From Excoecaria cochinchinensis (taxonomy: Eukaryota; Streptophyta; Magnoliopsida; Malpighiales; Euphorbiaceae), in assembly GCA_947683425.1 (NCBI GenBank), contig CANTUQ010000008.1, positions 3,332,501 through 3,396,500 of the forward strand: 64,000 bases of DNA, read 5' to 3'. Numbering within the stretch: position 1 is the first letter of the stretch; the number at the start of each line of letters is the position of its first letter. The notes below the pieces were generated by a model, which did no database searches, had not been told where the DNA came from, and worked only from the letters and a program-made list of their open reading frames with translations. Made by a program: the position numbers and the translations under genes. Of this stretch, positions 12,256 to 24,129 are shown piece after piece.

Positions 12256-12282
12256 GGAAATCTTTGTTTTCTTGTAGTGCTC

Positions 12283-13183
12283 TCCCTTGTTTGCCCCAGG
12301 CAAAGTATTTGTTGGTGCATCAATAACCATATACAGTCGAGTACTTATAGACAGTTTAAGACTATCTTCAAGAAAGCATTCTTATAGATAGTTACAAGTT
12401 TCAGAAACTTAGGACCACAGGAACTTTGAACCAAAAATCAGAAAACAAAAATAGCATTTTCATGCAGTTATAGAGCTATGCAGACATAAACAGTTAATCC
12501 TCTCTTGGACCAAGCTTTGGTTTCTGTCCAATGTATTACTCAAACAAATTGCTATGATCGTAAACAAAAATAAAATAAAATCCTTGAAAACGGTTAATTC
12601 TCACTTTGATTTCTAGTCAAACTCCACTAAACTAAGTCCACATCAAGTTCTGGACTCTATTGACTTCAATTCTCCCACATTTCAATACCAAAAGGACTTG
12701 ATCTAGCGACGGATCTACATTTCTATTTGTATAAGCAATTAAAGTACACCAAAAAAAATAAAAAAGAGAAAGAGAGTGAGAGAGATATAAATGACTTGAA
12801 GAATTGCCTCAAGTCATTTCGGAAGATCACTTGCATTTCGGAGCCTCGCCGGTGATGACACCGCCACTGCAAAAATGGAGCTTGAGCCGCCAGGAGTCCC
12901 CCGCTAGTGGTCACGCGCTTGAGGGGCCAGGAGTCCCCCCTGAAAAGTTCCAATCAGATCAATAACAAATATAGCATTAAAGTTTTTGGCGATTTAATTA
13001 ACAAATTTATTTCAAATTTTGAATTTCAAAATTTGAGCTTGTCTTTTCACATTCTCGACCTTTGACCCACCTGTCAGTGCATTAATAGGGGACATTTCGT
13101 TAAACGCGCTCATTAATAGCGATGCTTCATTCTTTAGGTCAGTGATGCTTCATTTTTTGGGTCGGCAAGCCATTTTTTGACAT
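12283..13183. other. Unassigned DNA between CACTA element and Transposase_28-like ORF
   Basis: Mostly AT-rich. A GC-richer patch at 12820-12945 contains CAGGAGTCCCC twice (about 12890 and 12930). A short duplicated phrase around GATGCTTCATT occurs near 13120 and 13144. A 76-codon minus-strand frame at 12723-12953 is not recognisable and I do not call it a gene. Confidence 0.4.
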
Positions 13184-13411
13184 GTGGCCTCTTTGATTTT
13201 AGTGCCTGGCTTGCAAAAGAAGTTATCTTTTCTTATAAATATGTGGATTTTACTTCATTTTTTTTACTTTTACAAAGCTTTAGAACTCCTTTTCTCTGAA
13301 ATCTTAAAACTTTTCTTCAAGTTCTTTAATCTTCTTCAATTTCCTTCGAGTTCTTTAAGTTTTTCAGAAATCTTTTCACCTAATTCTTTAAGTAAGTAAT
13401 CTTTTACTTAC

Positions 13412-14628
13412 ATGTCCTTAGATTGTATTGAAATACCTTCTACTTTATCTTTATCTGCACCTTCTATAGGGTCTATTGATACTGAAAGGATTATACACTC
13501 TTATTTTAACCCTCCTCCCCCGAAAATGGCCTTTAGAAACTCCCTAGAATTTGACACTACCTTTTTAGAGGCATATACTACTAGGGATCCTATAAACAAA
13601 CATACAAAATTGGCACCTTTAGAGGTTGCTCAAATTAAGACGAAGTATAGGCCTCAAGGCTGCCTCAAGATGACTTCGTCATGGCCTACCCGCTCTCCAT
13701 GTCAATATCAGAGGGGATGTTTAATGAGAACCACAACGAGTGATTCATCTATCACAACCTAGCTTAGACTGTCTTGAGGTTTTTGTACGATGCATTCGAC
13801 ATTAGCGTGCTTCAAGGCTATGAAATTACATCGAACCAACTAAATCCAAATAGGTGAAGAACGTTAGCCTGCTTTAAAGTGTTGTGCAGGTAGCACAAGT
13901 TAGCTCCAATGCTTGAGCTTTTTACATATTTCTTCTACTTGTCCGGTCAGAAGGACGGGATAGAGTATTACTTTACTAGTAGGCATAAGAAAAAGTTCTT
14001 TTCCTTTCCTTCTTCGGTGAAGGGCTTCAAAGATAAGTTTTTTCTGATTGGCTGAAAGGGTGGCTTTGGAGTTAACCTTAATCGATCAGACAAGGCCAAG
14101 TCTCTAAAAGATCTAGCTTCTAGCCTCCATATCTTCGAGACTGACATAGGAAAATTAATGAAGTATGTGGAGGAACACTCAAAGGATTCGACCAACTTGG
14201 CACTTCTGTTAACTGCTTTGGATCATCCAAGTCCTTCTAGCGAAGGAAGGGCAGAACGTGAGGCTTTAAACTTAGCTCTTAGTTTAGTTTTGTAGCTTCC
14301 ATGGATCCTCAAGAGTTGGTAAAGAAGGTGGACAAACTGGCTAATCAGAAATAAGAGGCCAGGTTAAAGAAGAAGAAATCAACCCCGAGGTGCGATCAAT
14401 CCAGTTGGCCTACCAAATTTTGGAGGCTGAGTAAGCTTATCAGCCTAGAGTCATTCAGGCTTCTGCTCCTACTATCGAGGAGGAAGCAATTTTTTCTCTT
14501 GACTTAAAGGAGGAGACACCTTCTACTCCTAATGCCTTTCCTCCAAGCCAATCGATGGTCACAGTGCCGATAGAGGAGATGCCAGCTTCAACACCGTCTC
14601 CAAAGGTTTGCACTGATCGGATGATGTT
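13412..14628 (+). pseudogene. Decayed Transposase_28-like (putative gypsy-type plant transposon) ORF
   Basis: Seen: a plus-strand frame opens at 13412 (MSLDCIEIPS) and continues to about 13670. Further coding-like segments follow in shifted frames, notably near 13915-14280, with YYFTSRHKKKFFSFPSS followed by KGFKDKFFLIG, a stop, then a lysine/serine-rich stretch. Family knowledge: a tract of the type PSSxKGWKDxFFFV is typical of the plant transposon proteins grouped as PF04195. Stops and frameshifts show it is dead. The frame is interrupted at 14628 by an LTR-like insertion and appears to resume at 18653. Assignment rests on motif resemblance only. Confidence 0.5.
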
Positions 14629-17600
14629 TGTAACACCCCTTGCTCCTACGTCGCACAGCATATGATAACATAGCTGGTATACGACGACAAGTGAAGGATG
14701 CTACCGAACGAAACATAGTAAAAACAAAAATAAATAAAAAAATAGAATTATAAAATTCCTTTCATTTCAAAACACTTTCGCATAATACAATTACAAGTTC
14801 ACAATTTTACTTTGTACATACTTTTCTCGTAAGTTTACCTTCACATTAATCATATTACATACAAATCATTATTACTGAAGCTGATTCTATATACATACAA
14901 CTAATCAAATAAAAAAATCTAGTTAAGAAACTTCTACAGGCTCATTGGCCTTAACTAATGTGGAATGTCCAAGACGACGCGTCTATCTACGGTACCTGCA
15001 CAGATGAAACACCGATACTAAGCTAATAGCTTAGTGGGGAACACATATGATATGGATGACCACTCACAATGGTCATCAACAATACACACAAATGATAATA
15101 TAATACAAAGTCATATATAATTCATTAGATCATGACAAATACAGATATTGGACATATATGTAAATCATGCAAATACATTTACCATGTTATTTGATCATAT
15201 ATATTCTTTCATTAAATTAATCACCTATAGTAATATGCTTAACCTTAAGTTAAGCTTCCATATTTACTTATCACACCCACTTAGAAATGATATAAGAATG
15301 TTCATACATATTCGAGGCATATGGTTTTCTTGCAAAACATGCTCATATTGGTCATCATAGGCATGAATCATGAATTACTAAAAATTTGATGAAAATGTGC
15401 ACTCCAAATTCACACGTATAAGCACATTCAACACATGCAAATGAATGCTTTCAAATAGATTACCTACTGGTTACTTGATTATATCAAATACAGAAATTAA
15501 ATATTTTAAATAATTTTCTATAATGACTTTATATAAGTAACCATATTCATAACCCTTAATATATTAAACATGGCCCAATGGCTAACCATTTCTTTGATTA
15601 ACTTTCAAACATCAGTTTTGCAATCATCAGAGAATCATACATGTATAACAAATTGCATAAACATTTACTCATTTACATTTCAGATTATTTCCTTAATATT
15701 CTTTCATTCACTCGTGGCCTACATTCCCAAGGGGAAAAACAAAAAGGAACACATAAGTACCCGAGGGTACTATCACATAATATGCATAGGGATCTAATCA
15801 GGATCCAAAAACACATATAGGTACATAAAGCACAAGCTCAAAATAATGCATCTGTCACATGCATATGAAATGCTTAACTTCATATTTCTTATTACTAATT
15901 TAACATTCTTTTATTAATATATGGCCTGTATTTTTTAAAGTGGTGGATAACGAGAAGAAACGTATAAGTACCCGAAGGTGCACTCATTTTTGTAACATGT
16001 GGGGGATCTACCACCATCCAGAAACATATAAGGATCCAATTTAGGATCCAGAAACACATAAGGAACCCAAATGGGATCTAGTCTTGATCCAAATGGCCAT
16101 CAAAACACGTAGACTGCAACACTCAGAGGTCCCTATAGGCATGCCTATCTATCCATGACTCAATCAAAGCACGCTTATACTCACATTTGTGTATTATTCT
16201 CATCATTGATATTCTCATCATATTCACATTCATTTACCATGATCATATAATGATCATATTCACTTGTAAGATCCATAACAAATTCTCATATGCCACACTG
16301 GCATAAACTCATTAAATATCATGTAACAGTATCTCATGGATACCCTAATCATTTCAATCACATATATATATCCTTGTTAACAATGTTAACGTTACAAACA
16401 CATTTAACGTTTAACCAGTCATTTAGAATTTTCATATATCATACTATCTTATATAAATAAAGATTTGTATCATTTTCTTATTAGTCAACGCATTACTACA
16501 TAAATTCCATGCATATATTTATATAATATACATAATTTTACCTTTTAGTATTGTTCAGAAACATACTCATATATTGTTATACAATTATGTTTACATTGCT
16601 ATTTCACATGCCCAATTATGGTGAATTAATCCATATAAACAATCTATCCAAGACCCGACTTTACAGGTTAATAGTCCTTAATCCAATTATTCTCATTACC
16701 ACATTGAATAATAACCACACTAATTATCTTATAAATTAATTCCACATGCATATAGTCCGTTTGACAAGCCAAAATAATCATTATTTAATTCATATAACAT
16801 ATATATACATTAATATCACATCATTTAATATTAACATAGCATCAAAAATGGCATGCACACGCTTAATATTCACTACAAGAAAATCAACATTTACCAACGA
16901 AAATTTAGCGACGAAAAAGATATATTCGTCACTAATTCCCAACGGAAAAATTTTCTGTCGGTAATTACAGACGGAAAAAAAATTCCGTCACTAAATTAGC
17001 GACGAAAAAAGCTAACCGTCGGTAAATTTGGAGTGTAAATATAGCGGCATAAATTGCTACGAAAATTAGCGACGAAAAAAGCTAACCAGGTTCCATTGCT
17101 CATAAATAACTAATATAGCATGTCAATTCATTTTTAACTTTATTAAGTAATTTTGATTAATTATACCATTAAGTACTTCACTATTTAATCATATTCATAA
17201 CCTATTCACTTATGTTTTCAAGTGGTAACCACTCATATGTTCATCATATAGCTGTAGACATGTATCGGATAAGTTTCAGAAAGTTTCAGTGAAGTTCGGG
17301 TTCGATTCGGGATGAAAAACGTACTATATAGTCAAAACAGGGGTGAGGGATGACCACACCTGAGGGACGGGCGTCCCTCACTTGGCCTACCCGTCCCTCA
17401 CCAAATGGCCCATGAGGGATGGGCTAACCCAAAATAGCTCTTGAAACAACTCTATTTCACCAAAACAGATTGCAACCTCAAATTACACATCTAAAATACA
17501 AATAAACATCATTTTTAGCTAAAATGGTCTTCATAATAAATATTCGTCAGGATGTTAAATTTCTAGTGGCATAAATTTCAGGTCATTTGAAGCTAAAACC

Positions 17601-18647
17601 AAGGAGATATGCCCTAAAGTGTCCACACTGCTCCAAACGCACACTTAAAGAATTTAGCTACTGTAATGAGCAATTTTAAGATGCTTAGAGTCAGAAATAA
17701 ATTATGGCTATTTATATAAATTTTATAAGCATCAATATCCCGGTTCTAACCCAACTAGAATCATGAAATTTAGAGTTCTAAACTTATGACTAAAACAGTC
17801 ACTAGAGGTCAATCTGAACCTTTGGACAGAATTTACCATTCATAACTTATCAAGCTCTAATCCAACCAATTCAACATATCAAGCCACCAAATTCAATTCA
17901 CAACATCACAACACATATATATACACTATGGAAAATGCAATTCATCAATTACACAATTAAAACATATAAATTCCCAAATCTCTTTCTCCTTACCCTTTGA
18001 TCCACAAGCCTTCTTCACTTCAATTTATTTCCAAATTCCAGGAGTACAATTAGAAATCAAAATTTCAGTTCAAACCCATAAGGAGAAAAAGAAGAAAACC
18101 TTACCAAAACTCTTACCTTTATCTTGCAAATACACTAAAATCACTTAATTAACTTGAACAAAACCTGGGCAAGACTTGAATGGTGAATTTGTGCACTTGA
18201 CCTAAGAAGAAGATGAAGAAAGAAAGAAAGAAAAAATTCAGATTTCCCCTTTGAATGGCCGGCCAACATGAAATGAATAAGCCAAATTCCACCTCTTCCT
18301 TTACTTATATATGCATGTATATGATTAGGTGGTTTAGCCTCCAAGTGACATTTGTACTCCACCCACCCACACCTAAGTATGCTTAAACTCAATTAATCCA
18401 TCTTTAATCTAATTAATCCACCACTTAAATTAATCATACAATATTCCAATTTAGCCACTTAACTTTTTAATTTATTCAATTGAATCCCTCCTAATTAACT
18501 TTTCAATTTATGCAATTTACTCCTTCCCGAATTTTCAATTGAACCCAATTAATTTCTCAACACACAGACTTAATTACACGACTTAGGTCACTTTCGTACT
18601 CTAAAGGTATACAATACAACTAGTGTACAAGTCGGGACCTTATAATA
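14629..18647 (-). mobile_element. LTR-like insertion (solo LTR or non-autonomous LTR element), about 4 kb
   Basis: Seen: the insertion begins TGTAACACCCCTTGCTCC, and just beyond its other end ATGTT (18648-18652) repeats the ATGTT at 14624-14628. Read on the minus strand the right end contains AAGGTCCCGACTTG, and the minus-strand end is GGTGTTACA, a common terminus of plant Ty3-type LTRs. No gag or pol reading frame exists inside. Repeated phrases such as AAGTACCCGAGGGTAC and AGGATCCAAAAACAC occur near 15750-16080. The exact right border is uncertain because the expected CA is not intact. It contains a CACTA end at 16871. Confidence 0.55.
16871..17087 (+). mobile_element. CACTA terminus fragment nested in the LTR-like insertion
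   Basis: Starts CACTACAAGAAAATCAAC, identical over 13 bases to the ends of the 6266 element, followed by TTAGCGACGAAAAA and CCGTCGGTAA words in both orientations. No opposite end is seen downstream, so it is a truncated copy or a very short derivative. Confidence 0.75.
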
Positions 18648-18748
18648 ATGTTCGAGAAGCTCGAGAGTTGTTTTGTGCTGCTGCTACTCCAACTTTGGAA
18701 CTAGGGTCCCTTTTATTGAAAGGTTTTTGATCCATATCGAGTGGGCAG

Positions 18749-19071
18749 GATAACCGTGGAGCTTCAAGGCAGGATAAAAGATTATCGGGCTCTTACATAT
18801 AGACAAGATGTCAATGCCAAGGATTCAGAAGCCTACAGATTGCGGATACTTCCTACGCATCAGGTTAGTTTCATCCTGTTCTATCAGATATACCAATTTT
18901 GTTTGTTGAATTTTAAATAATTTGCTATTAGATCACTTCACATATATTCTTGTATATCTATTTGTGCAGTATGGTTATGTTGTTATAAGTTCTCCGAAAG
19001 GTGTACTAGACCATGAAGAGGCAAGTAGTCGGAATGTTGGTGCTTAGGTTCTTTAGGTGTCTGTACCATAA
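18749..19071 (+). pseudogene. Ribosomal protein S15a (uS8) fragment with a retained intron
   Basis: Seen: segment 18749-18863 follows an AG acceptor and reads ITVELQGRIKDYRALTYRQD and on to LRILPTHQ. A GT-AG intron of about 106 bases follows, then 18970 onward reads YGYVVISSPKGVLDHEEAS and NVGA, ending in TAG at 19045-19047. Family knowledge: this matches the C-terminal half of plant cytosolic/mitochondrial-type S15a, whose normal end is NVGGxVLGYFY. Here a glutamine codon seems replaced by a stop, and a second stop follows three codons later. The N-terminal half is absent. Because the intron is kept, this is a DNA-level fragment, not a retrocopy. Confidence 0.85.
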
Positions 19072-19854
19072 CCCGCACTATTAGAGAGTTTGTGGACAAA
19101 GTTGTCAAATATCACGTTTGTTCAAGGCTTAAAAGGTTGTATTAAACAATGATTAATTGTAAAAAGAGCTGTTCTTATCAATTAATCCCCTGTTAGTGAT
19201 TGAACATGATTGAATAATTGATGAATTGAACTGGGACACATCCACAAATTCTTTCCATGGTGAGCAAATTAGTATTGCTATTTGATATTTCTATTTATTC
19301 ATTTTTAATGTTTATCAAAATATATTTTTTTTTCAAATAAAAATGCCAGGTCTGATATAGCAACATGGATTAAATTGTTTCCCCATTTGTAAAATAGGTC
19401 CGACAAGCTGGAATGCTATCTGGTACACTAGGCTTACCTTTAGCATTTTTTGGATTTGATCTGTTGGGAAATTTTTAAAATGAATAACATAAATTTAATT
19501 TCAATCAAATACTAGTTACGTATGCCTATTTATAGGCTTACTTAGGTACTTATTTGCTAATTTTCCCAAAATTGGGGGCAACCATAGACACCGGGTCCCC
19601 AGACGGTCCAAAATCAGGATTATTCAATGATGAAAATAAGGATCGATTTGTCGGCAATAAAGTGAGAATCGATCATTTCCCTTGTCAAGTTCTTATATCT
19701 GTACCAAAATACTTTTAAATTTTATTTACTTATATTTATTTTGGTTTTTGTTGTGTTTATTATCTATTATTTATTTTTTATTTTATTTTAATTTTTATTT
19801 ACTTATTTATTTATTTTTATTATTTTATTTTATTTTATTTTTGGAAGAACGGTT
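19072..19854. other. AT-rich non-coding DNA
   Basis: No recognisable gene. TTATTTATTT-type low-complexity sequence fills 19780-19845. A possible LTR-like start TGTTGGGAAATTTTT occurs near 19463, but no pair was found. Confidence 0.4.
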
Positions 19855-20092
19855 TTTTTGGGGCTTCGTGTGCGGCGCGAGGCCGCCCCATGGGCGCGGC
19901 ATGCAGACGTGCGCCAATGCCTAGGCGTGCCCAGCGAGCGTCGCCCGTGCCTAGGCATGCGAGGTGCGCCCAGCAGGAGTCGCTCACTCCTGGGCGTACA
20001 AGACGCGCCCTGGCGGGCGATGCCCGCACCTGGGCACGCGAGGCGCGGCCACCCACTTGCGGGCAATCTCCCTCCTGTCCCTTTTTCACCTG
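19855..20092. repeat. GC-rich island of degenerate repeats, unit about 39 bp
   Basis: A sharply GC-rich block in AT-rich surroundings, built from imperfect units such as GCCCGTGCCTAGGCATGCGA (19943) and GCCCGCACCTGGGCACGCGA (20022), with less similar units near 19911 and 19982. Open frames cross it on both strands, as expected from composition, and none looks like a protein. It probably belongs to an LTR or untranslated leader of a retroelement, but this is inference. Confidence 0.6.
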
Positions 20093-20847
20093 CGAAAATC
20101 TAATTTTTGACAGATTTTGGGAACTGTCAAAAGGGATTTTCTTTCAGGTTTCAGGGGTTTTGGGGGGAAGAGGAATAGAAAGGGGGTGGTTTTATCCTTT
20201 CCCCTTTTGAGAAGAAGAGGGAAAATAAAGGGAAAGAGGGAGTTTATGAAGAAAAGAAAAATTTTTAGAGAAAGGGGGGATGGGAGAATTCTGGAGAGAA
20301 GGAAAAATAATATATTCTTAAAATCAAAAACTAATCTTTGATTCTTCATTGATTCGGAAAGGGTTTGTTTTTTTCGGATTAACTTGAGGAAGGAAAATCA
20401 ATTTCCTTAGCTTGGGTATTCCATCAAACAAACATAAGAAAACCAAAAAATCATTTTTTTGTTTTATTTTCTTGAGTTTTTGTATTGAAACTTGTGTTTT
20501 TTGGGATATTTTTGTGTTTATCATTGCGAAACTTGACAAGAGAGATGGATTGAGACATCTTGCTCCCACTCTATTAACTCTTAGGGTAAAAATTCTTGGA
20601 TCCATTTTCATCATCTCATTTCATTTTGTTTGTCATTATTACTGTTAATATTATTATTATTACTGTTAATATTATCTTTATTGTTGTTATTATTATTATC
20701 ATTATGATTATTATTTATTCTTATTATTATTCTTAATATTATTATCATTACTGTTAATGTTATCTCTATTGTTGTTATTATTATTATTATTATTATTGTT
20801 AATGTTATTGCTTTTACTATTACTATTATTATTATTGTTATTATTAC

Positions 20848-20885
<38 letters not shown>

Positions 20886-22080
20886 TTTTGTGTGGCTAAC
20901 TTTGCATGATTCATTAAATCTTTTTGCATGTGTATGATTTGTACTTTAAATTAACACGTCTAATTTAATCCATCTTATTTTCTACATGTATATTAAACAT
21001 CTTTTGTATTTATCTTGTTTTTATGTTTAAATGGTTAATTTTAGAATTATTACTAACTTTTTTTATTGTTGTTTTTCTTGTTTGGGGTTAAAATGTGATC
21101 TTGTTTGCGTGAGCGATTTCGTGACCAAATTGAAGGGTCACGATGCGTAGGAAATTACATCGCTTGGGTGAGATCTTACCAACACTTTATTCGTGTGATT
21201 GTGTTTGTTTATAAATAAAGTATTTTTATTTTATACGCGTGTAAGAAAAAAAATTATAAAAATATTTTTATGACTAAATCGGAATTTTTATTAATAAATT
21301 AGGACCAATGTCCTTTATTTTAGCCAAAAAATACAAAATATCACGAATTAAAACGAAAAATTAAATTTTCTAAAAATGGGATCACTCATCCTGATTTTTA
21401 AGTCAATAGCCGAAATAACTTTTCGACCCCTTTTCAGTGAGTATGAAGGAACCAATGTTCCTAAACCGAATGAATATCCTGATTTATGTATGTAATCCCT
21501 TTTGATTGATTTTATTTGATTGTTTAATTTTATATATCCTGTGGGCCCTTGTAATTAATTATTTTTGGGGCAATTTTACTTAGCTTTTCTTTTCATTTGG
21601 GGGATTGTATTTGTCCGGATTTCTATTTTGTAATAATGTGTTTTGTGTGTTTATCGCTTTATATATCACTTTACTTATCGCTTTCTTTATAGCTTTCATT
21701 TACCGCTTTTTTCGATGTTTGAAATGCGCTTTTAATAAATTGTATTAATTGCGTGAGAAGAGAGATGGAATTCTATAATCTAAAAATTCATTTATAATTA
21801 ATCAAGGAATAAATAAGAGTGGAGTTCCGAACTACTCTCTAGTTTAAGACCATAGAGGTTAGACGACCTTTCCCAATTTCTCGTAATTTTGGTGGCGACT
21901 CCAAATTATCTCAAAGGTTTCTAAAGGATTTATGAGGTTAGATGAACTTCCCCAATGTTTTATTTGGTAGGGATTTCAAAATGTCTCATGTTACCCAATA
22001 TCAAATGACGCGAACCAATCACTCGAGCCCTAAAAGCGGGTTATCGGGGGGCCTTTCTGGTTCGGCGCACGTCACAGTAT
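20093..22080. other. Probable retroelement-derived non-coding region with triplet repeats
   Basis: Holds purine-rich DNA (20160-20310), a long imperfect ATT/GTT triplet tract (20640-20882), and near 21885-22060 the phrases TTGGTGGCGACTCC and AAAGCGGGTTATCGGGGGGC. GGTGGCGACTCC recurs near LTR borders of plant Ty3-type elements. No coding domain is present, so the class and limits cannot be fixed. Confidence 0.35.
20640..20882. repeat. Imperfect (ATT)n/(GTT)n triplet tract
   Basis: Nearly continuous TTA/TTG/TTC triplets over about 240 bases. The asparagine-rich frame on the minus strand is a by-product of the repeat. Confidence 0.9.
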
Positions 22081-22168
22081 ACCATTTTTTTTATTAGTCC
22101 AAATGTAATGCCATTTTTTCAGTCTGTGTTGGTACAGGTTTTACTTTCGATGATGTATATATATATAC

Positions 22169-24129
22169 CTTGCCATCCCCAGGAATTGAAAGAGCAGTGA
22201 GGAGAAGAGAGTATCCAGTGAAAACTCCCACTTCTATTGTCTTCTTTGCATTTACCAGCTGTAAAAAGCCATGGGTATTAACTGCCCAGCATCTGGAGCA
22301 GTAGCCATCCAAGACCTGGATAATCACATTTTCATTAACCTTCACAAACAGAAATGTTAATATTCTCAACAACATAACAAACATATTGATTTTCTGTTAA
22401 TAAGCAAAAAACCGTTATTTGACAAAGGCCTAAGAATGGATAAGTCTTAATTACTTTGTATTTGTCAACAATTCTCTTAAATCTCCGATGTGCAGCTGAT
22501 TGCATTTTTTTTTCTTCAGCATTTCATCGATCATGAGATCAAATTCTATAATTCACATGCTAAGAATGTCCCTGTCTACTTCAGAAAGAAAAAGGACTAA
22601 CCTTGGGTGAGTAGCAATAATATTCCTTAGCTCCCTGCGTGGGGTCAATTTCACTCATGGTCACTCAACTTATCACTTATCGCACAAAAGTAACCGACTT
22701 TTTTTTTCTTACTTAAATGTCACTGAACTTTTAACATTATTGCACAAAAGTCATGTTGACCGGAATCCGGCGACGACCCTTGCCGGATTGATGACTTTTT
22801 TGCAAAAATGTTAAAAGTTCAGTAACATTTAAGTTGAAAAAAAAAAGCTAATTACTTTTGCGAGATAAATGATAAGTCTAGTGACCGTGAGTGAAATTAA
22901 TTTAAATGTAGCATTTATTGAACTTATCAATTCGGCAAGAGACGTCGCCGGATTCCGGTCAACATGACTTTTGTGCAATAATGTTAAAAGTTCAGTGACA
23001 TTTAAGTAAGAAAAAAAAAGTCGGTTACTTTTGCGCGATAAGTGATAAGTTGAGTGACCATGGGTGAAATCAACCCCCCTGCGTGGCTCCGGCTCACGTG
23101 GGTACACACTAGTCTCCAGTATACTGTCACCAAAATAGAACCATCATAATGAACAAGAACAATGAAAACAAAAATATGCCTACTACACCATATGTACATT
23201 TACCTTGTACAACTCTTCACTTTTGTAATAATGCTCTTGATTCCATGATACTCAACCTGCTTCTCACTGACTTCTATCTTCCAAGGACATTTTCCCTCTA
23301 AGCAGGAAAAAGACAACCCAAAAACCACAACCAAAATTACAAGCCAAGAAGAAGAAAAAAAATTCTTTTGAAGTTGATAAAATGAAGGATTAATTAATAA
23401 AATCTTTTAACTATTCACCTAAATTTCAATTAGAATCCAATTTAAAAATGGGAACAAATCGGAAACCCGATTTATCATTAATGTTCCAATTACAATCTTA
23501 ACCCATTATTAACATCTCAATTAGACTCCAACTTTTTGCCATCTCATCTCACAATTAGTTTTGGCTGTCAAAATTGACGAAAGAATTTAATTGAAATGTT
23601 AATCATAGGTTAGGGTGATTTACTCTGATATTTTGTCTCGAGTCTAATTGAAATTTAAGCAAGAAGTTGGTGGATTTTGTAATTAATTCTAAAAAGAATG
23701 ATCATTTTCAACTTTTGAACAAACTCCATACTTGGTTCAAAAAAAAAAAACCTCCAAACAATTAAGAAGTCATCGTTCATCTCAATAATCTGAACCTATC
23801 AAATATGTTTCGAGCATTGAATCGAATTCAAAATTAATCAATTTCAAAAGGCTTAAAAGAGTGATTGAAGTTTGAACATTAATAGCTTGAAATACTTGTG
23901 TTGAGTAAAAACCCAAAAAACACCTAATCTCTGGCAGCATAAACTATATCAAAGAACAATCTCCCCTCAATTATTTCCAGTAACGCAATCCAACTAATTA
24001 GTACACAATCAATTAACCATAATAAATAGCCAAATAGTCAAAAGCAATAATATATACAGTAACAGAGAGAGAGAAAAAGGTACCAAAGGGAACCAGGCAG
24101 AGTATGATTGGAGATACAGACTTTGTCAT
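22169..24129 (-). pseudogene. Caffeoyl-CoA O-methyltransferase-like pseudogene, 3' truncated, with MITE in an exon
   Basis: Seen: minus-strand exons 24084-24129 (MTKSVSPIIL), 23204-23297, 22602-23123 and 22169-22315. The third contains ILETSVYPREPEP, is interrupted by a 435-bp element, and continues ELRNIIATHP. The fourth contains MATAPDAGQL, then a one-base frame slip, then VNAKKTIEVGVFTGYSLLLT, the SAM-binding motif I region of cation-dependent phenylpropanoid/flavonoid O-methyltransferases. In exon 2 the family sequence YKSEELYK appears in a different frame from the upstream part. Exons encoding the metal-binding and C-terminal half are missing; the retroelement-like block below 22080 lies where they would be. 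Family knowledge: the enzyme methylates catechol groups of CoA esters or flavonoids. Clearly non-functional here. Confidence 0.88.
22642..23076. mobile_element. Mutator-type MITE in the O-methyltransferase exon
   Basis: The element opens GGGTCAATTTCACTCATGG and its other end, on the opposite strand, opens GGGTTGATTTCACCCATGG. The inverted arms match over roughly 150 bases. The 9-bp flanks CCCTGCGTG (22633-22641 and 23077-23085) are identical, as expected for Mutator-like elements. No coding capacity. Confidence 0.95.

Larger units (their letters stand above)
6266..12279 (+). mobile_element. CACTA (En/Spm-type) DNA transposon with both termini
   Basis: Seen: the left end reads CACTACAAGAAAAAGG and the right end, on the other strand, CACTACAAGAAAACAA. 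The 3-bp flanks CTC (6263-6265) and CTC (12280-12282) are identical, as expected for this superfamily. Subterminal arrays of CGACGGAA-type words occupy about 6290-6725 and 11885-12255. Between them lie two plus-strand genes: a Tnp2-like transposase (8126-9611) and a Transposase_24 protein (9750-11649). Length is 6014 bp. The transposase lacks its catalytic core, so the copy is probably non-autonomous although its ends and second gene look well preserved. Confidence 0.95.

Noticed and set aside
12723..12953. 76-codon minus-strand frame
   Set aside because: No similarity I recognise, no splice context, and it extends into AG-rich low-complexity sequence.
14455..14661. 68-codon minus-strand frame
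   Set aside because: Antisense to the decayed Transposase_28-like frame and crosses an insertion border.
19830..20349. Overlapping frames of 70-106 codons in five readings
   Set aside because: The GC-rich repeats and purine-rich tract lack stops by composition. No domain or start context supports a gene.
20711..20929. Asparagine-rich minus-strand frame
   Set aside because: A direct product of the ATT/GTT triplet repeat.
22829..23199. Two minus-strand frames that look like small proteins
   Set aside because: They mix the real exon piece YPREPEP with sequence of the inserted MITE, or consist of exon plus intron.
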